A program made the position numbers and the translations under genes. DNA of 26,970 bases from Reclinomonas americana ATCC 50394 (Eukaryota > Jakobida > Jakobea > Jakobida), in NCBI GenBank assembly GCA_048213135.1, contig PS015159.1, positions 166,093-193,062 on the forward strand, read 5' to 3'. A model generated the notes under the pieces. That model saw nothing but the letters and a program-made list of their open reading frames with translations. It made no database searches and was not told the DNA's origin. Shown here piece by piece: positions 9,201-21,706 of this stretch (the first letter of the stretch is position 1; each line of letters begins with the position of its first letter).

Positions 9201-12200
9201 TCTTTCGCAGAGGTCCACGGGAACGGTTGAGTGCAATCACTTGCAGCACGGCCGCCTGGAAGCGCTGAAGTGCGCGCTTATCCTGCCATAATTTCGTCTC
9301 GCGTTGAGAACAAGTGCAATACAATGCCGAAAAAGCAACCACCGCAACTCGGATCTTGTAGGTGCTAGAGCTGGAACTCGAGCCACCGGCACTATCCGCC
9401 TGCCCCGACTGGTCACTTCCACCGAGGAAGAGGGAGCGCAGGCCGGAACGGTTGCTTCGTGCGTTCTTGGCCGAGTTCGCCAATGCGGTCTTTCGCTTGC
9501 GTGCCTCACTGCGTCGCTTTCGGCGATTCAGGCGCGCATCCACCTCTTGCTCACACATCTGCATGAGAATGGTCGTCACGTATCAGTCACCATTGCATCA
9601 CACAATATACGGGTGCATGCAAACTGGCTTACCGAGTCGGCACGCGTCAGTGACTCGGACGCGGGGGGTGCTGGTGCTGGGTCGGTGTGCGATTCTCGAG
9701 GTGAGTCGGGCAGATTGTCGTAGAGGCTCTGCCGACCGGCTCGTCGCCGACCGACGTGACGAGCGGTCTTCTTGGCCGCGTTGTCGGCGGCAGCATGTGC
9801 GGGCTCGACTTCTCCGTCCTCTCCCACGGCCGACCCGTGAGTACTCACAGTCACCCACTGGCCAGCGGCCTCGAGTTGCGAAGCAGCTGCCCATTCGTCG
9901 GCTGACGTCACGTAACCGGGCACCCACTGCAAGCGCGCGCACGAGAGGAGTCAGACTAAAGGTAGCCATGCTGGGTGACTAAGGCGCACGTGCGCGTGTG
10001 GGGGACACACCGAGTGCAAGGCCGCGCTGGGCGCATCTGGGCGGCGAAGCGGAATCGCAGCGCCCTCCGCAGCCGCGCGTGCCAGGTCGTCCGCCAGGCT
10101 CATTTGGCGCAGTGACTGACGTCGGCCACGCTGTGCGCAACTAAACTTTAGAATTGACGAGCAAACAAATGACGATCCCATACACGCACACGAACACACA
10201 CCTTGCGAACAGCAGACACGTCGTCCTGATCGGTCACCAGGGTGGCCAGATTGCCACGCATACTGGATGCAGATACAAGTGACGAAGAACTGCCCTCACT
10301 ACGAGCCAGCTGCAGCTCTGCTTCCGAGACGTGTCGAGATGGCAGTCGATGTTGCCTCTGCGTTCAGGCAGATGTGGTGAGTGCATCCGTGCACAGACAT
10401 TTGCGCAACATCGAGACCAACCACTCACCCTGGACGTGCTGCTGATGGACGACAGCGACGCATTGAGATCGACCAAATCGCCCTCCGCAGCGCTGACGAG
10501 AATACCCCGTCGGCGACTGTTCATCGAACTAACCGAGTCGCTTCGTCCGAGAGCGGCACTGTCCAGCATCGTGTTCGACTGCAAGTGCATCGCGTCAGCA
10601 GAGACGTGCATGACGATGACAGCCGCAAAGGCACTCACCGACACTGGTACCTCAGCCGCGAGCACGTGCTGAATCTCGGCGACCGACGGCTAAACGCAAG
10701 AAATCAAAGCGACAGTCAGTCATGATTCATCCACGAAAAGGAGACGCCAGTGAAGACGCACTGCTTGCGGCTGCTCGTTGACCACTTCCGCCTTTTCGCG
10801 TGAGCGTGACGAGGACCGCTTGCCACTGCTCTGGCCCTTCTTCTTCTTTCTGCGACGACCCTTGGAGCGCCCTTTGCGGCTCTCGTCTTCCAACTCTTCC
10901 TCCTCCATGACTGGCAAGGCGTCGAGATCGATCGAGTCCACGTCGATTGTTGATGCCGAACGCGATGGCGCGGCCGCAGGGATGCGCGACACCAGCGGCT
11001 CAGTGATTGGCACGTCTGCATCGGCTTCTTCCCCTTCGTCGTCGGAGGCCTCTGCGGCGAATGGAATGTCGCCGAACTTGTCCTTTTCAGCTGTACGCTT
11101 GTCGCCCACAATCTGCGCAAGCACAAACGTCAGTCTTCTGTGGCACGTGTGACACGGGCAAGAGTCACGCACGGCATCCCAAGCCACGGTAGAGGACCGG
11201 GAGGTCATCTTGACAATGTCGGCCAGGATGGCCTTTGTGCGCGGCAAATGCGCCGCAACATCGGCACTGCCCAACTCGGCACGAATGCGGCTGAGGAGCT
11301 TGTCGATCTCGGAGCGTCGCTTCGAAGACGTCTCCTCCTGCGCACACACCACACAATGACTTGCCGTTGTCGCGATACAGCGGCGCGCAGTATCAAGCTA
11401 CCTTTTGATCCATGCGACGATCGGCGCGCCACAACAGCAGCACGCCAATGACGTACAGTCCGTGAATGGCGCACAAAAAGTAAAACGTGGGACTCGTGAG
11501 GAGACCGTACTTGAGAATGAGTGATGCGTCGGCGGGACTTGCAAAGTTGAAGTGTGGCAGCAAGATGCTGGTAATGTCGACCGAAAACTCGGTCATGTGA
11601 GTCGCTGCGCATCGGACAGCCGTCACCTGGAACACAAGAGAGTGAATGCGTGAGAAAAAGGAGGAGATGGATATAAAACGTGGGCGACATCGCACCCGCG
11701 GAATGGCCCCCGGCAGCAGCGGGGCCACAGTCAGCAGCGGATAGACACCGTCGGTGGCAAAGGTGTTGTTTGCAGCGTTCCAGTACTGACACAACGGGAG
11801 CATGGTCGAGTTGATGCGCAGTACGCTTGACGAGGTGGTGGTCATGTTGAACGCCGCGACAGAGGTCACGTTGTCTGTCACGTTGATGAGAAACCAATAC
11901 TGAAGCTTGGTAGAACGTAATGTTACTCACCGACGAACGACGAGCAGTCTTGCAAGTGGCACAAGGCAACGAGTCCCAGCGCCCCCTGGAACTGTGTGAG
12001 CAGCGTGCTCTCCTCCGGTACGCTCATCACAAATGGCTCCGGAAGTCCCGAGACGGTGACAGTGCCCGTGGGGCTCTGTGCGTTCGTGATCAGCGCACTA
12101 TGGTTAATGCGACTCGCTAGCAGAACACCCGTGAGAGAATCGCACACAAACCACAATGGAGTACGAGTGACAGGAGGAGGTCGTGAGGTTGGCGGCGGCA

Positions 12201-15200
12201 GCTTGCGGTGAGATGGAGCGCGAAGTACAGGTGGAAAAGTCGACCTGCGTGTACGCGAATGAGCTAACACAGATCGTAAATACGTACTGCTTGCTCGTTC
12301 AGGCTAAACCTGCACAAAGGCGCGCATGTCTGTTGATCCGCCAGTCACTTGCGATACCAACGAGTCCGGCAGCGTGACTGAAGTCACATTGGCGGCCTGC
12401 ACTGACGCCGAGCCACACACAGAGGTCGCTGTGTGCAAGTGTTTCTCCAACTTGAGTACGAACGCAGCGTGTAGGAATCAGAGTGCGCTGCAACAACACA
12501 AAACTGCACGACATGGACAGCGAACTGGCGCTGGCCGCAGTCTCGGTGGCGCGGCCGCCCAGTTCGTACGCCGATATTCGCACCATTGGGTTGTCAAGGC
12601 GCAGAGAGCCCGACCCCGACGTCTGTGAGAGATCAGTCATGCAAACTCGATTGATGTGGAGAGGAGACGGCGACATGGGCGCACCTGCAGCGCCGACACC
12701 ATCACATGCTCAGCCACGGTGGCCGCCACGGCCTGCAGAGACGAAACGGCCATTGGATCTGCTGCCTGACTCAGAAGCAGCTGGTTGACGGCCGAACCAA
12801 CAGTCTGCGACGTGAACGGTAATGTGAGACAACAATGGCGAGAGAACAAGTGCACATCAAAACGGCGACTGTACGCACCGTCAGCTGACTTTGCGTGGTC
12901 TTGTCGGTAATCGCAGCACTCAGCAGTGCCTGTGCCACGTTGGCACGCAGCTGCCGGCCGACCCACGATCGGACCGGCAGCAGCGTGGCTCCGACTCGGG
13001 AGAACTTGTCGGCGGCATCGTACACATTGGAGAGCACATACTGCACGGCATCTGTCGACGACGACGATGCACGAGAGAGCGAATCACTCCACGACAACAA
13101 ATTACCCTCGACCGATGGATCTGCAACAGACGAGTAGCGAGGCAGGCGTGAGTGTGGCATTCGGGAAGCACGCAAGCAGGGCGGCCGGCTGCGTACCTGT
13201 GTCGATAGATGAAGTGCTGCCGTCCAACAATGCAGACGCGCACACTGAAAGCAAGCCGATTACACGAGCGGTCGCTGCTTCGCCCTGCGTTACCTCCTGT
13301 GTGTTAGCATCCGCACGGGAGAAACGCGAAAGAAAGGATGAAGCAGTGACGCACTCCCGACACTGATTCGGCACGCCGAAGTCCGTCTGACACCAGAGAC
13401 GCCAGTTGTGACACGGAAAGGTCTGCCAGAGGGCACACCGTGGCCTGACTGGAAACGGTAGAACTGTGACGTGGAACACAAAAGAGACCGCGAGTGAGAA
13501 AAAGGCAGACTGCATGCACATGGCACCACGTCGCTTACTCAACGTGGCGCCAAACTTGTCCTGAATGCGGACGCCGACACTCAAGTCACACTTGCTTGTG
13601 CCACCCTGCCCGGCAGGCAAGAGAACGCCAGACACACTGCTCAGTGTACTGTTGGTGACCGCCAGTGGAACCTCACGTTGGGTCGTGGGGTCCAAGTAGT
13701 AGAAACTGAGAATGGTCGAGCTGTCGTCGTCCCCGAAGCCAGTGGCAGAGAACGTGAAAGAGGTTTGCCAGGCCGTGCCGCTGTCCGGAGATATGCGGAA
13801 CTGGGCAAGTATTGGCACGTCCGTTGTGGTTGTGTTGCGCCGTGCCAGGGCTAGTAGTACCAAGTGTGAGTGAATTCGTTGGCAATACATGCTGTTGAAA
13901 GGTGTCCGCTCACCAGAGCCTAATACCGGATGACTGACATGCACCTCCAATGCATACACCACATTTTCTTGCAGCGAACTGGCTGGAATCGAGAATGCAA
14001 AATTGTTGCGCTGCACGTCATCTGCCAAGTCCAAAATCGATACATCGCCCTCTCTGTTGCGCAGTCAAAGACGCTGGGACACACTCAAGGCACTGCAAAA
14101 CAAGCACGCAACGCCAGATACAAGGCCACCCACGAATAGGAGACAGCCTGAAGATCGGCGGCTGATGCACCGCGCACCACGGAGGTGCCAGTGAGCGCAT
14201 TCCGCGGGTCCACCTTGCTGCTCGCAAAGGGCTGTGGCGAGCAAAAACATGCATCAGTCAACCATGGGTAGCGAGGGATGGAGGTAAGGCGAACGAAACT
14301 CTGACACTGACGGTGAGGCCGCGCGTGGTACTGCCATCAACAGTGGCCATTGATCCCATCGACGCAATCGTACGGAAGCAGCTCGGCGGCCCCAGCAGTC
14401 CGGACCCCCGGCTGTTCACCAACGCTGTTCGCACTCGGTACACGGTGTTAGCGCGCAGACCGCGCACTGTCGCCGACACCGGAGACGCAAGTTGCGCCGA
14501 CGTGGAGAGCGCCGAAAGCGATGTGACCGCATCCCAACTGCTGCCATGGTCCACGGGGACGGCCGACTGACACAACGCACCATCGCTAACCGCCAGTGGC
14601 TCCGCCAGGCGCAAAGCTTGCACGCTGATGGCGGTGAGCGGCAGATCGGTGAGATCCGGCAACGCCTGCACGGACAACATCAATCGCGACTCTGTGGCCT
14701 GCTGCAGGACAGGTGCCAGCGTGGTGCCGATGGGTCCAACCACTGCACCCACAAACCCACGCAAGAGCGAACATGAGTCACCAAGGCAAGAGAGCGACAA
14801 GAAAAAACTATAGCTTGTTCAACAAACCGCCTGCTGCAGCTACAGCCGAGGAAGCCGACATGGGGCCCTGGCCGTTGCCGTTGACAGCACACACGGTGAA
14901 AACGTAGTGGCGCAACGGCAGCAGACTGGACACGGTGACGGCGGTGTTGGGAGCAGAGACAGTCCAGCTTCCGCCGCCCACCACAGGCACGCCAGCGTCC
15001 GTCACTTCCACGACGCCAATGAAGAAGCTGGTGAGCGTGGAGTTTGGGGCCAGCGGCGGCGGCCACGATACGGTTAGATGCGCAGTCAGACCGTCCACCC
15101 TGTCGACAGAGGGAGCCGGCAGCAGACCGGGAAGGAGAACTGCGCGCAACACGGCGGGGGAAATATGAGGAACAGCCGACACGCTTCAACAGCAAGGCAC

Positions 15201-18200
15201 TACACAACACGTACGGTACGTGGCGCACACAGGCGTCGTGGCGGTCCAAGGCCCGTCGCCAGCCGAATTTGATGCGCGCACTCGCGCCGAGTACTCTGCG
15301 TACGGGTCGAGACCAGTGAATGCGACTCCGGGCAGGGGGGACGTCACATCGACCGCGGCAACAAGATCTCCAGTGGCCGAATACAGCTCTACAGAGTACG
15401 AAGTCATTGGGCAGCAGTGATGTGCCGTCGCCTCGGCAAAGGTGATTGTCAGGCCAGTGCTCGTGCGGCTGCCAACCAGAGTCGGAACACCGGGGGCGGA
15501 CGGGATGCCGCTGGCTGTGCACAGAAAGCAGACAGGTTGCGTCAGGAGAGGTGATTGCGCGCGAGCATCACGGGTCACAGAAGACGCAACCTGTGGGCAA
15601 CGTAAACGTGCGAGTCGCCGTGCCACTGCTGTTGTCGCTTCCCTGAATTTGAACATCCAACGCCACATCCATGAGGCCACTGACACTGGACCGAAGTTCG
15701 TTTCCGTTGACAATGATGAGCGACGCCGCGCTCGCTCCGCCAGTGATGGTGAATGACGCGGTGTCACAGCAATTTGGATCCACAAGCGACAACGTGCCAA
15801 CGAGGCCATTCAGCGCCACCGGCGGCACAAACGTTGTCTCGGACAACGTCAAGTCTGTCGGCGGCAGTGGCACTATGCGTGGAACACAGAATGAAGTTTC
15901 ATAGTGAGAATCAGGCGAGGGAAAGAGAGAGAAGAGAGCGAGAGAGACACACCCTCGTTGATGACAAATGAGGCGTCGAATGTGAGCGACGCCGTGTCCG
16001 TGGCGCGCACTGTAACATGCAATCCAGTTCCTGTCTGGTGTGCGTTGCGAAGCACGAGCTGCGATCCAAACACATTGAAGAGTGCCGCGTCAGCACCACC
16101 GACTACCGTGAACAGGTGCGTGTCATTCGTATTGGCGTCGGTGGCGGTGAGGACTCCAATCGCGACATTGGTGGTGGCCGTGGGCGGTGCGTACGTGTTA
16201 CTAGAGAGATTCACAGCCGTGGGTGCGGCCGGCGCTGTGTGTCGGGACAGAGATGAGTAAAAATCTGCGCGGGGTCGATTCGAAGAAGAAATACACACCT
16301 TCGTTAATGAAGACCAGCTGATCCAGGAAAGAGCCTCCCGAGTCGGTACTGCGTATGAGCAGTGCCAGCTGACTGCCCACCAGCGACTGGGCAGTAGTTA
16401 CCACCTGCACGCCATTGATGGCAAAGCTGCCGAGCGCGGCACCGCCGACAATGCTATACACGAATGTATCACAGCAGTTGCTGTCGGTGGACTGCAGGGT
16501 GCCGACAATGGTGCCTTGTGGTGCCGGAGGCGTGTATTGCGACGGCGACAGAGTGATGAGTGTCGGTGGCACGCTCGCTGCGCACGAATGGAAGGCAACG
16601 GGATGAGCACTCACAGACTCATCGACCAGGTGGCAAGAGATACGTGCCTTCGTTGAGAATCAGCGTCTTGCGGAACACACCGCCACCGGAATCGACGACC
16701 TCCACCATCACTTGCAAGTTGTTGCCCGTCACAACATTGTGCGGGGCCGCCACGAGCTGATTGCCGGTGATCTGGAACAACTGTTGCTGCGCGCCGCCCA
16801 CGATGGTGTACGCAAACGTGTCGCAACAGTTGGCGTCGACGGCCGCCAAGGTCACCACCACTGCTCCCTGCTGGACCTGGGGCGTGTACTGACTGGGGCT
16901 GAAGCTGATGTCGGTAGGTGCGACCGCCGCTGTTGGGAAGGCACAGTGAGCGGTCAAGAGTGACAAGAGGGGGCAACCAAAGAATAGTTCGACCTTCGGC
17001 AAACGTCAGAGATTGATCGAAGGTGCCGCCAGCGCTGTCTTGCACGCGCACCACCACTTGAATGCCATTGTTGGTGATGGCTCCCTGTGCCGTCGCACGA
17101 ACGACCAGCTGGCTTCCTTGCACTGTGAAACGACTGCCGTAGGTGCCACCGACAACCGAAAACGTGAATGTCTGGCAACAGTTGGCGTCGACAGCAGTTA
17201 GCGTACACACGGCAGTGCCGATTGCAGCCGGTGGCACATAGGTCAGTCTCGACGCAAGAACACCCGTTGGTGGAGAGTTGGCTGCAATACATGGAGCACG
17301 AGATCAACAACATGTTGCGTTGCACACATGCAATGACTAACAACAACATACCTTCGTCAATCGTGAATGACACCGACACAGTCAGTCCGGTCGAGTCATG
17401 TGCAATGATCCTTGCAGTCAGGCCGTTGCCTGTTTGGCCAGCATGCAGGAGGACTAGCGATCTTCCGACGACGGTAAATAGCGGAGTGGAGGCGTCCACG
17501 GAAAAGGTGTGCGAATCGACCACATTGCCGTCCACAGCGGCCAACAAGCCAATCACTGTGCTGGCGCTCGTTGTGGGAGGCACATAGGTGGTCGAGGTCA
17601 GTGTGATGTCCGAAGGCGCCACCGGAACTGCAAGTGATTGGGAGAGTAAAGATGAGGCAAAGGATAACGCGGCACACACACACGAGGTCGCGCGCGTGCG
17701 TGCATACGTGCCATCATTCACTTGCAGCAGCTTGTCAAAGGAGGCCCCGCGCGAGTCTGTGACGCGAATCATTACCATGAGCGCGGTACCGCGTTGTCCT
17801 GCGGCCGCCACTCGCAAATCACTGTTGAGAATGACAAACAACGATGCGCTGGCGCCGCCCACAATGGTGTAGGTGAACGACTCGCCGCTGTTGACATCGG
17901 TCGCACTCAACGTGCCGACGAGCACATTCGGCAGCGCCGTCGGCGGCGTGTACGTATTGTTCGACAACATAATGTCGGTGGGCGCGACGTTCACTACGCG
18001 CACGAGAGAGGTACGCTGATGAGCGGCGAGTGGAAAAACAGAGAAGGAATACAAAACGCACCTTCGCTGATGAAGAATTGGCGAGTGAACGATGCGCCAG
18101 CCGAATCAGTGGTGCGGATTAGCACCCCCAAATTGTTTCCGGTGAGCGCTGCCACGCTGGAACGCAGCGTGTTGCCGACAATGGAGAAGAAATTGGGGTT

Positions 18201-21200
18201 GAGGCCACTAACCACCGTATACGTAAATGTCTGGCAGCAGTTTGAGTCTTGCGTCGACAGGGTACCGATTACAGTGTTGATGGGGCATGGTAGGGAGTAG
18301 AGCACTGACGACAGCGAGATGTCCGATGGAGCAACATTTGCTGAACGGTTCGGGGACCACACGTGAGACACACAATGAAGGCAAAAGCACATGCATACAC
18401 ACACACCTTCATCGATCGTCAGCGTTTGTGTGAAGCTCAGCGATGTGCTGTCGGTGACGCGCACTGTCACTGATAGCCCGTTACCGCGTTGTCCTGCAGT
18501 CTTGATGACCAGCAGCGACGACGACACAATGTCAAACAGGGAAGGTGCGGCTCCATTGACGATGGCGAACTGGAAAGTGTCGTTCACGTTGCCGTCGACG
18601 GCACTCAAAACTCCGACAATAGAATTGTCACTTGCGGTGGGCGGTATGTATGTGTAGGACGACAGAAGGATGCCCGTTGGTGTCGCAGGAGCTGGGCAAA
18701 GTAGGACCAGTAAATCAGACATTGACAAAAAACCACCATTGGCACACGAGCAGCCGCCACGCAACAGTCGGTAATGGTGAATGTCTGATCAACGCTCGCG
18801 CCCGCCGCATCGGTACTGCGCACAGTAACCACGAAGCTGGCACCCGTCTGACCGTTGTTCACAAACGCCAGCACATTGGCCACAGTCGTGAAAAGTGAGG
18901 CGTGAAGGCCGCCCACCACCGAGTAGGTGAAGCTGTCGACGGCATTCACATCGGCTGTCGACAACACGCCGACTGCAAACAGAGCGGACGACGTCGGAGG
19001 ACGGTATGTGGTGGACGAAATGGTGATGCCGGTGGGGGCCACGTTGTCTAAAATTGAGAAATGGTACGCAGTCAGAACGAGATGCACCGTGTGCGTGACA
19101 GGCTTGACCAAATGCGTGCGCAACTTTCGTTAATGACAAACGTCTGCGTAAATGTGCCCCCCTTGGCGTTGTCGGTGCGCACCTGCACCTCCAGTCCTGT
19201 TCCGCGTTGACCAGCGGTCACCAAGCACAAGGAGGAGCCACTGACGGCAAAGAGGGCGGCATTCTGTCCACCAGTGATGCTGTATGTGTACACCGCGCCG
19301 ACACCCGTGCTGACAGTCGTCAGGGCGCCCACGACAGTCATGGCGGCGGCCGTCGGCGGCGTGTATGTTTTTGCGGACAACAGAATGTCCGTTGGCATTG
19401 GATTCTCTGCGGATAGACAAGAACAGCATCGTCATCAAAGAGTCTCGTGCACAGCGGGAGAATGATTGACACCACACCTTCATCAATCGTAAACGTCACT
19501 TGCACGGTGCCTCGGGCGCCGTCGTCACTCTGGATAATGACCTCGAGGGAACTTCCCGTCTGCTTGACGTCATTCAACAGGAGACTGGAGCCGGAGATGG
19601 AGAAGAGGTCTCCAGAACCGCCGCCGACAATAGAATAGATGAACTGCTGGCAGCAGTTGCGGTCGATCGTGGTCAACGTGCCGACCACAGTGTTGGTGGT
19701 CGCGGTAGGCGAAACATATGTCTTGGAGGACAGCTGAATGCCAGTGGGAATCACATTGGCTGCAACAAGTGAACAGTGAGTCACACAGAGAGGTAATGGA
19801 GAGCAAAGCAACGGGGATAGATCGACGCACCTTCGTTGACAGTGAATGACTTGGAGGTGGACAGACCCGACGAATCTGTGGACTGCACAGTGACGCCCAA
19901 GCCGTCACCGGTCTGACCAACGTTGCGCAGCATCAGCATGTTGCCCACGACGGTGAACAGGCTGGCCGGTGCACCAGTGGCGCTCACAATCGAGTACGAG
20001 AAGGAGTCCTGCACATTGCCGTCCACCGTACTGAGAGCGCCCACCACCGTGTTGGTGGTGAGGGTGGGTGGCGTGTACGTCGACGAGGAGAGGCGAATGT
20101 CAGTGGGCGCCACCGGCACTGCAGGGAAACGCACAACTTCAAGTCAACACCAATAACACAGACACACACACGCACTTGGCACACTTGTCCACCCCACCAT
20201 CGTTGACCACAAAGCGCTTGTCAAACGCCGCGCCTCCGTTATCCGTAGCCCGAATCACCACCTCCATGTTGGTGCCCGTCTGTCCAGCAGCGCGGATACG
20301 CAACAGGTTGCCGACGGCCTCGAAAACGGACGAAGAGCTCCCACCGGCAATGCTAAATGTCACCGTGTCGCCCTGATTCGGGTCAGTGGCGCTCAACACA
20401 CCGACCACAGTGCTGGTCAGTGATGTTGGCGGCTGGTACGTGGTGCCGGAGAGAGTGATATCAGTCGGTGCGAGGTTGACTGTACGCACAACGCGAGTCA
20501 GTACCAGCACACAAAAGACAAAGCGTACACAGTGATTGATGCACCTACGGTGAACTGGAGCGTTCGACTGAGCGGCACATGAAAGCCGTCGTCCACCGAC
20601 ACTGTCACTTGCAGTGCACCACCCACAAGCGGGCCACTCTGGCTCACTCGCAGCTGGCTGCCGACCACCTGGAATGAGCTGGCGTCCGTGCCGCCCACAA
20701 TCTGATAGGTGAATGTCTGGCAACAGTTGGCATCCACCGTCGACAGATTGCAGACGAGGGAGCCAGGTGCGAGACCCAATGCAAAGCTCGAGGAATCGCA
20801 GTTGAGTTGCGACGGGAGCACGTTTTCTGAGCAATGTGGTCAGATGCGCAAATGCGCAGACAATCTCGTCAACATCATGCACACCTTCGTTGACGGTGAA
20901 GGATGTGTCCGCCCACAAGCCGGTGGAGTCGGTGACCCGGACCACCACCGCCAGCCCATTGCCTGTTTGTCCGCTGTTCAGCAGTGCCAACTTGGCGCCG
21001 CCGACAATGGTGAAGAGCGACGCCTGCGCGCCACCGACCACGGTAAACGATGCCGTATCATTCACGTTGCCGTCGACAGCCGACAGCGTGCCGACCACCA
21101 AATTGGCGGAGGGTGTCGGCGGAGTGTACGAGTTGCGCGACAGCGTAGCTCCGGTAGGTGCAACAGGAACTGCGGAGGGCGAGCATCATGAGCACATGCA

Positions 21201-21621
21201 ACATCTTAGGAAGGCACACGCTGCATCGACCAACCGTCGTTGACGACCAGTGACACGTCGACCGACAGAGACGGCTTGCCTGAATCGGAGCTGCGCACTA
21301 TGACTTGGAGACCGGTGCCTCGCTGACCGGCTGCAGATAATCGCAGCTGGCCAAGCTGCGAGACGTTGAACAGCGCCGCGTCGGTGCCGCCCACAATCGA
21401 GTANNNNNNNNNNNNNNNNNNNNNNNNNNNNNNNNNNNNNNNNNNNNNNNNNNNNNNNNNNNNNNNNNNNNNNNNNNNNNNNNNNNNNNNNNNNNNNNNN
21501 NNNNNNNNNNNNNNNNNNNNNNNNNNNNNNNNNNNNNNNNNNNNNNNNNNNNNNNNNNNNNNNNNNNNNNNNNNNNNNNNNNNNNNNNNNNNNNNNNTAC
21601 GTACGTACGACGTACGACGAC

Positions 21622-21706
<85 letters not shown>

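Noticed and set aside
10607-10640. Possible membrane helix SAFAAVIVMHVSA
   Set aside because: It falls in a phase-consistent 60-bp intron (gtgagtgc ... cttgcag).
11402-12000. Adhesion GPCR (7TM) assignment
   Set aside because: After the GPS helix there is a long charged linker instead of six more helices, and only five helices are visible in all.
13102-14034. 310-codon minus-strand open frame as a separate gene
   Set aside because: It reads straight through several short introns of the REJ region; only parts of it are real exons.
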